A DNA stretch of 64,000 nucleotides, from contig CAKQYU010000011.1 of NCBI GenBank assembly GCA_934293575.1, positions 25,597 to 89,596 of the forward strand, in the 5' to 3' direction. Shown here piece by piece: positions 9,004 to 17,885 of the stretch (its first letter is position 1; each line of letters starts with the position of its first letter). Position numbers and translations under genes: made by a program. This stretch comes from an uncultured Lachnospiraceae bacterium. Its GTDB lineage: Bacteria > Bacillota > Clostridia > Lachnospirales > Lachnospiraceae. The notes beneath the pieces are model-generated. The model was not told the DNA's origin, did not search any database, and worked only from the letters and a program-made list of their open reading frames with translations.

Positions 9004-10113
9004 ATGAAAAATGAGGAATATATGCGCCGTGCAATTGCTCTGGCAAAGAATGGAATCGGAAGAGTCAATCCCAATCCGTTGGTCGGTGCCGTAATCGTTA
9101 AAGACGGAGAGATTATAGCGGCGGGGTATCACGCAAAATACGGAGACCTGCATGCGGAACGAAGCGCATTTCATAATTTAAAAAAAGCAGAAGATGCAAA
9201 GGGTGCAACCATGTATGTGACTTTGGAACCTTGCTGCCATCAGGGAAAACAACCTCCTTGCACACAGGCAATTATTGAACATGGAATTAAAACGGTTTAT
9301 GTGGGTTCGAATGACCCGAATGAGCTGGTTGCCGGAAAGGGGATTTTGCAGTTAAGAGAGGCTGGAATTGAAGTAATCACAGAATTTTTAAAGGAAGAGT
9401 GTGATGCGCTAAATCCGGTGTTCTTTCATTATATAACGACAAAGACGCCCTATGTAATTATGAAATATGCGATGACGCTTGATGGCAAAATCGCGACCCA
9501 TACCGGTCATTCAAGATGGGTATCCGGGGAACAGTCAAGATTACGGGTACATGAAACACGAAATGCCGTTTCCGGTATTATGGTTGGAATCGGAACCGTT
9601 TTAAATGATGATCCGTTGTTGACCTGCCGGCTGGAAAACGGAGTGAATCCGACACGTATTATCTGTGATACCAAATTAAGGATTCCGCTATCAAGTCAGA
9701 TTGTTGATACAGCGTTTGAAGTCCCGACGATTGTGGCTACCATACCTCCGCATCCGGAATATAATCGTTTCTGGAATGAACAGAAAGGATTTCTTGAAAA
9801 AAACGGAATTCAGGTGTTGACGGTAAAGGAAAAAGACAACCGTATTGATTTGCAGGATTTGATGGTTGAACTTGGAAAATTAAAGATAGACAGTATTTTA
9901 ATCGAAGGAGGTTCCGCATTAAATTATTCTGCATTGCAGGAGGGAATTGTAAACCGGATTGAGGCATATGTTGCACCGAAGATATTTGGTGGAGTTGGTT
10001 TCTTTACTCCGGTAGGCGGTCCGGGTGTAGAACTTGCCACGGATGCATTGCAGGCAAAATTCGTATCGGCACAACCGGTTGGAGAGGACATCCTGCTGAC
10101 TTATGAACTATAA
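9004..10113 (+). CDS. ribD: Bifunctional riboflavin deaminase/reductase RibD
   Basis: RibD catalyses two consecutive steps: deamination of the pyrimidine from GTP cyclohydrolase II, then NADPH-dependent reduction of the ribosyl chain. The N-terminal zinc deaminase shows HAERSA and TLEPCCHQGKQPPC, which supply the zinc ligands and catalytic Glu. The C-terminal reductase starts near residue 150 (YVIMKYAMTLDGKIAT) and contains GIMVGIGTVLNDDPLLTCR and SILIEGGSALN. Length 369 fits the fused enzyme. First gene of the riboswitch-controlled operon. Confidence 0.97.
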   Translation: MKNEEYMRRAIALAKNGIGRVNPNPLVGAVIVKDGEIIAAGYHAKYGDLHAERSAFHNLKKAEDAKGATMYVTLEPCCHQGKQPPCTQAIIEHGIKTVYVGSNDPNELVAGKGILQLREAGIEVITEFLKEECDALNPVFFHYITTKTPYVIMKYAMTLDGKIATHTGHSRWVSGEQSRLRVHETRNAVSGIMVGIGTVLNDDPLLTCRLENGVNPTRIICDTKLRIPLSSQIVDTAFEVPTIVATIPPHPEYNRFWNEQKGFLEKNGIQVLTVKEKDNRIDLQDLMVELGKLKIDSILIEGGSALNYSALQEGIVNRIEAYVAPKIFGGVGFFTPVGGPGVELATDALQAKFVSAQPVGEDILLTYEL

Positions 10114-10153
10114 TTGCAAAAATAAAATGAATATATAAAAAAGGAGTGACAAT

Positions 10154-10456
10154 ATGATTAAACATATGATTATCTGGACGTTGAAGGAAGATTTATCGGA
10201 AGCAGAAAAGGAAACGGTAAAAGCAGGGATTAAGGAAGGTTTAGAAGGACTTGCCGGTAAGATTCCCGGTTTGCTGGAAATTAAGGTTCATATAAATGGA
10301 CTGCCTTCTTCCAATGCGGATTTGATGTTGGAAAGCAGTTTTGAAAGTGAGGAAGCTTTAAAAGGATATGCCACCCATCCTGCTCATGTAGCGGTAGCGG
10401 ATGGAAAGGTTCGTCCATATACCGGTATTCGCAGCTGCCTTGATTATGAGGTATAG
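10154..10456 (+). CDS. Stress-responsive A/B barrel (Dabb) family protein
   Basis: A 100-residue protein that opens MIKHMIIWTLKEDLSEAEKE and contains ADLMLESSFESEEALKGY and HPAHVAVADGKVRP. These are hallmark Dabb (dimeric alpha-beta barrel) segments, including the HP near the C-terminus. Dabb proteins are small dimers; some have unknown roles and some act as small enzymes. Here it sits between ribD and ribE with its own AAGGAG site, so it should be under FMN control. A direct role in riboflavin synthesis is not established. Confidence 0.85.
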   Translation: MIKHMIIWTLKEDLSEAEKETVKAGIKEGLEGLAGKIPGLLEIKVHINGLPSSNADLMLESSFESEEALKGYATHPAHVAVADGKVRPYTGIRSCLDYEV

Positions 10457-10487
10457 AACAGGTAGAAGGATTTGAAGGAGAAAAGAA

Positions 10488-11153
10488 ATGTTTACAGGGA
10501 TTGTTGAAGAATTGGGAACAGTAGTTTCGATAAGCAAGGGCGTAAAGTCTTCTCAATTGACCTTACAGGGAAAACTGATATTTGAAGATATGCATATCGG
10601 GGATTCCATTGCAGTAAATGGAGTCTGCCTTACGGTTACGGAAAAGACGGCAAATACATTTACGGTAGATGTAATGGCAGAGACACTCCGCCGGTCTTCT
10701 TTGGGAAGTCTGTCAAAGGGAAGCAAGGTCAATATGGAACGTGCCATGGCTGCAAACGGTCGTTTCGGAGGTCATATTGTAAGCGGACATATTGACGGAA
10801 CCGGTACGATTGAAAGCTTTGTCCGGGAAGATAATGCGGTCTGGGTAACCATTGCCACCCCGGCGAAAATATTAAAATATATCATTGAAAAGGGTTCCAT
10901 TACCATTGACGGAATTTCGTTAACGGTGGCATATGTGGATAGCCGGTGCTTTAAGGTGTCTTTAATTCCGCATACAGCGGCAAATACCACATTGTTGATG
11001 AAAAAAGCCGGAGATACGGTAAATCTGGAAAATGATATTGTGGGAAAATATATTGATAAGCTTATGCATTTTGATAATGGGGATGAGGATTCAAAGGACG
11101 AAAGCAGTCAGGGCATTTCCATGGAATTTTTATCGCAAAATGGATTTATGTAA
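10488..11153 (+). CDS. ribE: Riboflavin synthase alpha subunit
   Basis: Dismutates two 6,7-dimethyl-8-ribityllumazine molecules to riboflavin. The protein starts with the family hallmark MFTGIVEELG. It has the expected internal duplication: DSIAVNGVCLTVTEKTANTF in the first barrel and GSITIDGISLTVAYVDSRCF in the second, with the GGHIVSGHIDGTGTI linker. Length 221 is slightly over the usual 200-215 because of a charged tail. Preceded by AAGGAG and followed 27 bases later by ribBA. Confidence 0.96.
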   Translation: MFTGIVEELGTVVSISKGVKSSQLTLQGKLIFEDMHIGDSIAVNGVCLTVTEKTANTFTVDVMAETLRRSSLGSLSKGSKVNMERAMAANGRFGGHIVSGHIDGTGTIESFVREDNAVWVTIATPAKILKYIIEKGSITIDGISLTVAYVDSRCFKVSLIPHTAANTTLLMKKAGDTVNLENDIVGKYIDKLMHFDNGDEDSKDESSQGISMEFLSQNGFM

Positions 11154-11180
11154 AGAAAATTATTATCAGGAGGAAGAAAG

Positions 11181-12380
11181 ATGTCAGAATTTAATACAAC
11201 ACAGGAACTGGTAGAAGATTTAAAGGCAGGAAAGATAATCGTCATATTGGATGATGAAAACCGCGAAAATGAAGGAGACGTCATCTGTGCGGCTGAATTT
11301 GCAACAACAGAAAATGTCAATTTTATGGCAAGCTATGCAAAGGGATTGATCTGTATGCCGATGGACGCATCTTACACAGATAAATTAAATCTGCCACAGA
11401 TGTGTATTACCAATACCGACAATCATTGCACCGCATTTTCGGTATCCGTTGACCATGTCAGTACGACAACCGGGATTTCCGCATATGAAAGAGGAATCAC
11501 TGCAAGAAAATTTGTGGAAGAGGATGCAAAGCCGGAGGATTTCAGAAGACCGGGACATATGTTTCCGCTTGAGGCAAGACCGGGTGGCGTGATTGAGCGG
11601 GATGGTCATACAGAGGCAACGGTAGACTTATGTAAACTTGCCGGATTGAAACCGGTTGGTTTATGCTGTGAAATTATGCGTGATGATGGAATGATGGCAA
11701 GAAAGGAAGATTTGCTTGCATTTGCAAAGAAACATAATTTGAAGATTGGAACAATCAAAGATTTAATTCAGTACCGGAAGGAGCATGAGGTATTCGTAGA
11801 ATGTGTTGCCAGTGCCAAAATGCCGACCAGATACGGTGAATTTACAATCTACGGTTATATCAATAAATTAAATGGAGAACATCATGTTGCCTTGGTAAAG
11901 GGAGATGTTACGGACGGAAAGCCGGTATTGTGCAGAGTACATTCGGAATGTCTGACCGGTGATGCATTGGGTTCTGCAAGATGTGACTGTGGTCAGCAGT
12001 ATGATGCAGCGATGAAGATGATTGCAAAAGAAGGCAGAGGTGTATTGCTCTATCTTCGTCAGGAAGGCAGAGGAATTGGATTGATTAATAAGATTCGAGC
12101 TTATCAGCTCCAGGATCAGGGATTAGATACCGTAGAGGCTAATTTAAAGCTTGGTTTCCCTGAGGATGCAAGAGATTATACCATTGGTACACAGATATTG
12201 GTTGACCTTGGAGTAAAACAGCTTCGTTTGATGACAAACAATCCGTTAAAGGTATATGGTCTGGAAGGCTATGGTTTATCCATCGTGGAACGTGTGCCAA
12301 TCATTATGGAACCGGGAAAATATGATGCGTTCTATTTAAAAACCAAACAGGAAAAGATGGGACATATCTTAAATTATTAA
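11181..12380 (+). CDS. ribBA: Bifunctional DHBP synthase / GTP cyclohydrolase II
   Basis: Supplies both precursors of riboflavin. Residues 1 to about 200 are dihydroxybutanone-phosphate synthase: ILDDENRENEGD, the RPGHMFPL and GVIERDGHTEA segments, and CCEIMRDDGMMAR. Residues from about 205 are GTP cyclohydrolase II: VHSECLTGDALGSARCDCGQ supplies the zinc cysteines, followed by LYLRQEGRGIGLINK and MTNNPLKVYGLEGYG. All key segments are intact. In many Firmicutes ribH follows directly; here it does not, and a membrane-protein gene comes next. Confidence 0.97.
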   Translation: MSEFNTTQELVEDLKAGKIIVILDDENRENEGDVICAAEFATTENVNFMASYAKGLICMPMDASYTDKLNLPQMCITNTDNHCTAFSVSVDHVSTTTGISAYERGITARKFVEEDAKPEDFRRPGHMFPLEARPGGVIERDGHTEATVDLCKLAGLKPVGLCCEIMRDDGMMARKEDLLAFAKKHNLKIGTIKDLIQYRKEHEVFVECVASAKMPTRYGEFTIYGYINKLNGEHHVALVKGDVTDGKPVLCRVHSECLTGDALGSARCDCGQQYDAAMKMIAKEGRGVLLYLRQEGRGIGLINKIRAYQLQDQGLDTVEANLKLGFPEDARDYTIGTQILVDLGVKQLRLMTNNPLKVYGLEGYGLSIVERVPIIMEPGKYDAFYLKTKQEKMGHILNY

Positions 12381-12409
12381 GGTTTTGATATTAAGGGGAG
12401 AGACAAAGG

Positions 12410-13030
12410 ATGAAAGAGAGAAACATTACAATATTTGCCGTTTTATATACGGTTTTGGTATATGCGGCGCCGGCATTGTTTTATGCGGTTGTTACATTTT
12501 TACCGGATTTCCTGAAAGGACTGGCATATGTAATTTTGTTTATACCGGTTGCTTTGGCGGTAATCAATGTGATTTATATAAAGAAAAATTTCAATGAATT
12601 AAGCCGGGATGTGTTACTCCGGGGAGCATTGATTGTTAAATATGTCCTGATACCATTTTATATTGTGGGAGGAATCAATGTAGCGCTATTTGCACTGATG
12701 ATGTTTACGCCGGTTGTATTTATGGTATTCCTGTCACCCGTAATAATTGGAGTTTTATGTTTTTTTGGCTGGATTTATCTGGTGGGAGGTACGGTCTTTT
12801 CACTTGCATATATCATAAAGGCGAAAAAAGAAAAGGCACATGGAACCGTTTTGTCGGTAATCGGAGGAATTATGCAGTTCTTCTTTGCAATGGATGTGAT
12901 TTCTTTAATGATTTTATCCATAAAGGATAAGAAGTATATTCCTGTTACGATTACCTTGATTCTGGTAACGGTTATCGGAAGTATCAGTGCGGTTGCATGG
13001 CTGGTTCTGACATTTATGGCAAATATATAG
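12410..13030 (+). CDS. Multipass membrane protein of unknown function
   Basis: A 206-residue protein with about six hydrophobic helices and short loops, not recognised as a named family. It follows ribBA by 29 bases with a GGGGAG ribosome site, so it is probably the last gene on the riboflavin transcript. It does not resemble the RibU or ImpX flavin transporters closely enough for me to claim such a role. The long inverted repeat at 13094-13179 probably ends the transcript. Confidence 0.6.
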   Translation: MKERNITIFAVLYTVLVYAAPALFYAVVTFLPDFLKGLAYVILFIPVALAVINVIYIKKNFNELSRDVLLRGALIVKYVLIPFYIVGGINVALFALMMFTPVVFMVFLSPVIIGVLCFFGWIYLVGGTVFSLAYIIKAKKEKAHGTVLSVIGGIMQFFFAMDVISLMILSIKDKKYIPVTITLILVTVIGSISAVAWLVLTFMANI

Positions 13031-13093
13031 ACAGATTGCACAGGTATTTGTTATAAAACAGAACCATACAAGTAAAATTGCATAATAAAAAAT

Positions 13094-13179
13094 AAGAAAA
13101 ACATAGAAAAATTTTATCATAAATTTGAAAATGCACAAAATTTTCACGGTTTATAAAAAAATTTTCTATGTTTTTTCTT
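13094..13179. terminator. Long AT-rich inverted repeat, probable bidirectional terminator
   Basis: AAGAAAAACATAGAAAAATTTTAT at 13094-13117 pairs (with small bulges) with the segment 13153-13179, which ends in a T-rich run. Outer bases ATTGCA (13077) and TGCAAT (13181) also pair, so the structure may extend further. It lies between the riboflavin operon and mglB. The rest of the 216-base gap holds only a candidate mglB promoter. Confidence 0.6.
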
Positions 13180-13197
13180 TTGCAATAAAAATATAAT
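13169..13197 (+). promoter_or_regulatory. Candidate mglB promoter (-10 box clear, -35 weak)
   Basis: A perfect TATAAT at 13192-13197 lies 50 bases before the mglB start. The expected -35 position (about 13169) has only TGTTTT, so an activator such as the YesN-type regulator encoded downstream may be needed. No cre-like operator was identified with confidence. Confidence 0.4.
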
Positions 13198-13246
13198 GAA
13201 TACAGTCAAAGAGACGGAAAAATAATTTTCATAGGAGGAAAAAAAT

Positions 13247-14518
13247 ATGAGAAAACACAAATTATTAGCAATGCTTGCAGTAGCAGCACTTTCAGTTTCA
13301 CTTGTAGGTTGTGGTTCAGGATCTGGCTCAGGTTCAAGCTCAGGTTCATCAGGAGGTGCAAACAGCACAAAGCCACTTGTATGGTTCAATCGTCAGCCAT
13401 CAAACAGCTCGACCGGAGAGATTGATATGACTGCAATGAACTTCAATGATGACACTTACTATGTAGGATTTGATGCAAATCAGGGTGCAGAACTTCAGGG
13501 ACAGATGGTTCTTGACTACATCACAGCTCATGCAGATGAGATTGACCGGAATGGTGATGGAGTAATCGGTTATGTATTAGCAATCGGTGATATCGGACAT
13601 AATGATTCAATCGCACGTACACGTGGTGTTCGTTCCGCACTTGGAACCGGCATTGAGACAGACGGAGCCGTAGATGCAAGTCCTGCAGGAACAAACACAG
13701 ACGGAACAGCAACTGTTGTACAGGATGCAACAATTGAAGCCGGTGGAAAGACTTACACAGTTCGTGAGTTGGCATCACAGGAAATGAAGAACTCAGCAGG
13801 AGCTACATGGGATGCAGCTACAGCCGGTAATGCAATCGGTACATGGTCAGCATCATTTGGTGATGAAATTGATATCGTTGTTTCAAACAATGATGGTATG
13901 GGAATGTCAATGTTCAATGCATGGGCAAAGGATAACAAGGTTCCTACATTCGGTTACGATGCAAACAGTGATGCTGTAGCAGCAATCGCTGAAGGATATG
14001 GCGGAACAATTTCACAGCATGCAGACGTTCAGGCTTACCTTACATTAAGAGTTCTTCGTAACGCATTAGACGGTGTAGACGTAGATACCGGTATCGGTAC
14101 AGCAGATGAAGCTGGTAACCAGTTAGAGGAAGGTGTTGATTACAGATACAGCGAAGAAGAAAGATCTTACTATGCATTAAATGTAGCTGTAACAGAAGAT
14201 AACTACAAAGATTTCACAGACTCAACAAAGATTTATGACAAGGTTTCAAATCAGCTTGATTCAAGCAAGAGTCCGGAAAAGAAAGTTTGGTTGAACATTT
14301 ACAATGCTTCTGATAACTTCTTAAGCTCAACTTATCAGCCACTTCTTGAGAACTATGATGATTTATTAAACTTAAAGGTTGATTACATCGGTGGTGATGG
14401 TCAGACAGAGTCAAACATCACAAACCGTCTTGGAAACCCAGGAGAGTATGATGCATTTGCAATCAACATGGTTAAGACAGATAATGCTTCATCATACACA
14501 TCTATTCTTGAACAGTAA
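13247..14518 (+). CDS. mglB: Galactose/glucose-binding lipoprotein (MglB-like), apparently circularly permuted
   Basis: Sugar-capturing lipoprotein of an ABC importer. Signal peptide with lipobox LVGC (Cys22) and a Ser/Gly-rich tether to about residue 41. The domain has MglB hallmarks: YYVGFDANQ, a calcium loop DRNGDGVIGYV, GHNDSIARTRGV, VVSNNDGMGM and FGYDANSD. Oddly, it begins at the strand KPLVWFNRQPS, which is normally about 100 residues into the fold. The missing first part (IYNASDNF, then DAFAINMV) is instead at residues 345-423, after a linker following the usual C-terminal segment. Sugar-contacting residues known from E. coli MglB all have counterparts. Length is 423, against about 330 usually. 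First gene of mglBAC. Function sure at family level; permutation is my inference from motif order. Confidence 0.88.
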   Translation: MRKHKLLAMLAVAALSVSLVGCGSGSGSGSSSGSSGGANSTKPLVWFNRQPSNSSTGEIDMTAMNFNDDTYYVGFDANQGAELQGQMVLDYITAHADEIDRNGDGVIGYVLAIGDIGHNDSIARTRGVRSALGTGIETDGAVDASPAGTNTDGTATVVQDATIEAGGKTYTVRELASQEMKNSAGATWDAATAGNAIGTWSASFGDEIDIVVSNNDGMGMSMFNAWAKDNKVPTFGYDANSDAVAAIAEGYGGTISQHADVQAYLTLRVLRNALDGVDVDTGIGTADEAGNQLEEGVDYRYSEEERSYYALNVAVTEDNYKDFTDSTKIYDKVSNQLDSSKSPEKKVWLNIYNASDNFLSSTYQPLLENYDDLLNLKVDYIGGDGQTESNITNRLGNPGEYDAFAINMVKTDNASSYTSILEQ

Positions 14519-14550
14519 GATAAGAATAGAAACTGATATAGTGTAGACCC

Positions 14551-14587
14551 GGAGGGGTGTCAGGAACTCCTGATACCCTTCCTTTTC
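14551..14587 (+). terminator. Intercistronic hairpin between mglB and mglA
   Basis: GGAGGGGTGTCAGGA pairs with TCCTGATACCCTTCC (two G-U pairs) around a very short loop, followed by TTTTCT. A structure here commonly lets the binding protein be made in excess over the membrane parts, by partial termination and by protecting the mglB message. That role is inferred. Confidence 0.8.
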
Positions 14588-14603
14588 TAAAAGGAGTAAC
14601 GAT

Positions 14604-16112
14604 ATGGCAGAAGATAAGAAAGATTACATCTTATCGATTCGCGGTATGAGCAAGTCATTTGGAAGAAATAAGGTTTTAAATCATATCAATCTGGATGTTA
14701 AAAAAGGCTCAATCATGGGACTTATGGGTGAAAATGGTGCCGGAAAGTCTACCATGATGAAATGTCTGTTTGGTACATATCAAAAGGATGAAGGTACAAT
14801 TGTTTTGGATGGAAAAGAAATTAACTTTTCCGGTCCGAAGGATGCATTGGAAAATGGAGTAGCCATGGTGCATCAGGAACTGAACCAATGTCTTGAAAGA
14901 AGCGTAATCGATAATTTATTCCTTGGTCGATATCCTAAAAATTCCTTGGGAATGATTGATGAAGGACGTATGAAAAAAGAAGCGTCAGACCTGTTCCGTA
15001 AACTTGGTATTACGGTTAATCTGACAAAACCAATGAAAAATATGTCGGTATCTGAACGACAGATGTGTGAAATTGCAAAAGCAATTTCTTATAATTCCAA
15101 GGTGATTGTATTAGATGAACCAACATCTTCACTGACAGCACCTGAGGTTGAAAAGTTATTTAAAATGATGCGCCAGTTACGGTCACAGGGAATTTCATTA
15201 ATTTATATTTCTCATAAGATGGATGAAATTTTTGAAATATGTGACCAAATTTCTGTGCTTCGGGACGGTACCCTTGTTATGACAAAGGATAGCAGCGATA
15301 CAAACATGAATGAGTTGATTTCCGCTATGGTTGGACGGTCTTTGGATAATCGTTTCCCACCGGTTGATAATAAACCGGGTGAGGTTGTATTATCGGTAGA
15401 ACATTTGTCAACAAAGTATGCACCGAAGTTACAGGATATTACCTTTGATGTTCGAAAAGGTGAAATCTTTGGATTATATGGTCTGGTTGGTGCCGGACGT
15501 ACGGAGCTTTTGGAAACAATCTTTGGTATACGAACCAGAGCTGCAGGACGTGTCTATTACAATGGAAGGCTGATGAACTTCCATTCTCCGAAAGATGCAA
15601 TGGATCATGGATTTGCATTGATTACAGAGGAGCGTAAGGCAGACGGCTTGTTCTTAAAGGCAGATATTACATTTAATACAACAATTGCAAATATGAAGCA
15701 GTATAAGTCGGGAATTGCATTGTCAAATGATGAAATGGTTCGGGCAACAGCGGAAGAGATTCGGGTTATGCATACAAAATGTATGGGACCGGACGATATG
15801 ATTGCGAATCTTTCCGGTGGTAATCAGCAAAAAGTTATCTTTGGTAAATGGTTAGAGCGTTCACCGAACATCTTCATGATGGATGATCCGACCAGAGGTA
15901 TTGATGTTGGTGCCAAATATGAAATTTACGAATTGATTATTCAGATGGCAAAGCAGGGAAAAACAATTATTGTGGTTTCTTCGGAAATGCCTGAAATTCT
16001 TGGTATTACAAACCGTATCGGTGTCATGTCAAACGGACATTTATCCGGTATTGTAAATACAAAAGAAACAAATCAGGAAGAATTATTAAGACTTAGTGCG
16101 AAGTATTTGTAA
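14604..16112 (+). CDS. mglA: Sugar ABC transporter ATP-binding protein (two ABC domains)
   Basis: A 502-residue fused dimer of ABC ATPase domains that powers galactoside import at the membrane. The first domain has Walker A GENGAGKST (about residue 42), a signature-like SVSERQM and Walker B VIVLDEPTSSLT. The second has a degenerate Walker A GLVGAGRTE, signature LSGGNQQK and FMMDDPTRGIDVG. This asymmetry is normal for the MglA/RbsA/XylG family. It follows mglB after the hairpin and precedes mglC by 18 bases. Confidence 0.96.
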   Translation: MAEDKKDYILSIRGMSKSFGRNKVLNHINLDVKKGSIMGLMGENGAGKSTMMKCLFGTYQKDEGTIVLDGKEINFSGPKDALENGVAMVHQELNQCLERSVIDNLFLGRYPKNSLGMIDEGRMKKEASDLFRKLGITVNLTKPMKNMSVSERQMCEIAKAISYNSKVIVLDEPTSSLTAPEVEKLFKMMRQLRSQGISLIYISHKMDEIFEICDQISVLRDGTLVMTKDSSDTNMNELISAMVGRSLDNRFPPVDNKPGEVVLSVEHLSTKYAPKLQDITFDVRKGEIFGLYGLVGAGRTELLETIFGIRTRAAGRVYYNGRLMNFHSPKDAMDHGFALITEERKADGLFLKADITFNTTIANMKQYKSGIALSNDEMVRATAEEIRVMHTKCMGPDDMIANLSGGNQQKVIFGKWLERSPNIFMMDDPTRGIDVGAKYEIYELIIQMAKQGKTIIVVSSEMPEILGITNRIGVMSNGHLSGIVNTKETNQEELLRLSAKYL

Positions 16113-16130
16113 TAGAAAGGAGCATGGACT

Positions 16131-17783
16131 ATGGCAAAAGATTCAAGAATTCTTTCGGTAGAAGAGGAAGCAAAGCTCTTAAAACCGATTGATGAATATG
16201 TAGGTAAAATACAGGAACAAATCGATGCATTACGTGTGGATGGTTCAGATAAAGTTCAGAGTTTAAAAACGCATATGTCGCTTGCAAAGGTTGACAAAAA
16301 TTATACAAAAGAAGAACGTGCAAAGATTATTGAAGAAGATAAGAAGGCACTGGAAAAGGCAAAGGCAGTTGAGAATGCAAACAAGGGTAAGATTGCAGGA
16401 TTGATTGCGGATGCAGAGAAATATCTGGCTGAACATTATGATAAGGAGTATTATCAGAAGGTTGCAGCAAGCTGCGATGCCCAAAAAGAACAGGCAAAGG
16501 CAGAGTACAAAAAGGTTTGTGAAGACCTTAAGGAAGAACATGAAAAACTGGTTGTAAGTTTGACCGATAAACAGGAAATCAAAGATGAAAAATATGTTTA
16601 CAAAAACCGTATCTTTGATGCAGATATGACACATGAGTCAAAATTGCAGGAAATCAAAGACAGAAAACATGATGCATATGCGCACAAATATCATTTGATT
16701 GATTTGCTTCGTATGTCTAAATTTACATTTGCACAGAAGCAGGCACAGAATATTGAAAATTATAAATACACCTTTAATACATCCCAGTTCTTATACAAGA
16801 ATGGATTGTATATCGTTATTATTTTAATTTTCATTGCTTTATGTATCATTACTCCAATGGTAAAACATACACAGTTATTGACACTGACTAACATTTTAAA
16901 TATTTTACAGCAGGCTTCACCTCGTATGTTCCTTGCATTGGGTGTTGCAGGATTGATTTTGTTAACAGGTACCGATTTGTCCGTAGGTCGTATGGTTGGT
17001 ATGGGTATGGTTACAGCAACCCTGGTTATGCACAATGGTATTAATACAGGTGCCGTATTTGGTCATATCTTTGACTTTACTTCCATTCCGGCAGCAGGAC
17101 GTGCCATTCTTGCATTACTTGCATGTGTTGTTTTGACAACTCTGTTTTCAGCAATAGCCGGTTTCTTTATGGCGAAGTTTAAAATGCATCCGTTTATATC
17201 GACCATGGCGAATATGTTGATTATATTTGGTTTGGTTACATATGCAACAAAGGGTGTATCATTCGGTGCAATTGATGCTTCAATTCCGAATATGTTTATC
17301 CCAAGAATCGGTAACTTCCCAACCATTATTCTTTGGGCTGTTGTAGCGATTGTTGTAGTATGGTTTATCTGGAACAAGACAACATTTGGTAAGAACTTAT
17401 ATGCAGTCGGCGGTAATCCGGAAGCAGCAGCAGTATCCGGTATTTCCGTATTCAAAGTAACACTTTGTGCATTTATCCTTGCCGGTATCCTTTACGGATT
17501 TGGTTCATGGTTAGAGTGTAACCGAATGATTGGTTCCGGTAGTGCAGCTTACGGACAAGGATGGGATATGGATGCTATTGCAGCCTGCGTTGTAGGTGGC
17601 GTATCCTTCACAGGTGGTATTGGTAAGATTTCCGGAGTTGTAACCGGTGTTTTGATTTTCACATCGCTTACTTATTCGCTTACCATTCTTGGTATTGATA
17701 CAAACCTTCAGTTTATTTTTGAAGGTATTATCATTCTTGCAGCTGTAACACTTGACTGTTTGAAATATGTAAAGAAGAAATAA
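16131..17783 (+). CDS. mglC: Galactoside ABC permease MglC with long N-terminal extension
   Basis: The C-terminal 325 residues, from about residue 224, are a standard MglC/RbsC permease. LILLTGTDLSVGRMVGMG, YAVGGNPEAAAVSGI and GGVSFTGGIGKISGVVTGV are family segments. The first 220 residues are highly charged, rich in Lys/Glu and probably helical or coiled-coil. They contain no membrane helix, so they should lie in the cytosol near MglA. E. coli MglC (336 residues) has no such region. No broken codon or frameshift separates the two parts and no internal ribosome site is obvious, so one polypeptide is likely. The role of the extension is unknown. Confidence 0.92.
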   Translation: MAKDSRILSVEEEAKLLKPIDEYVGKIQEQIDALRVDGSDKVQSLKTHMSLAKVDKNYTKEERAKIIEEDKKALEKAKAVENANKGKIAGLIADAEKYLAEHYDKEYYQKVAASCDAQKEQAKAEYKKVCEDLKEEHEKLVVSLTDKQEIKDEKYVYKNRIFDADMTHESKLQEIKDRKHDAYAHKYHLIDLLRMSKFTFAQKQAQNIENYKYTFNTSQFLYKNGLYIVIILIFIALCIITPMVKHTQLLTLTNILNILQQASPRMFLALGVAGLILLTGTDLSVGRMVGMGMVTATLVMHNGINTGAVFGHIFDFTSIPAAGRAILALLACVVLTTLFSAIAGFFMAKFKMHPFISTMANMLIIFGLVTYATKGVSFGAIDASIPNMFIPRIGNFPTIILWAVVAIVVVWFIWNKTTFGKNLYAVGGNPEAAAVSGISVFKVTLCAFILAGILYGFGSWLECNRMIGSGSAAYGQGWDMDAIAACVVGGVSFTGGIGKISGVVTGVLIFTSLTYSLTILGIDTNLQFIFEGIIILAAVTLDCLKYVKKK

Positions 17784-17804
17784 TTTCTTTCAAAACGATA
17801 ATAG

Positions 17805-17842
17805 GGCACGGATTTATTTCATGTAAATTCGTGCCTTTTTTT
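17805..17842 (+). terminator. Intrinsic terminator of mglBAC
   Basis: GGCACGGATTTA pairs with TAAATTCGTGCC across seven bases (one G-U pair) and is followed by seven T residues. It lies 22 bases after the mglC stop. Confidence 0.93.
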
Positions 17843-17885
17843 CAAATATAAGTTATAATAACATCAATGTGAAAAGATAATAAAT

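Noticed and set aside
13094..13179. Second MITE between the riboflavin and mgl operons
   Set aside because: The inverted repeat is shorter and T-rich and I could not find flanking direct repeats; a terminator explains it better.
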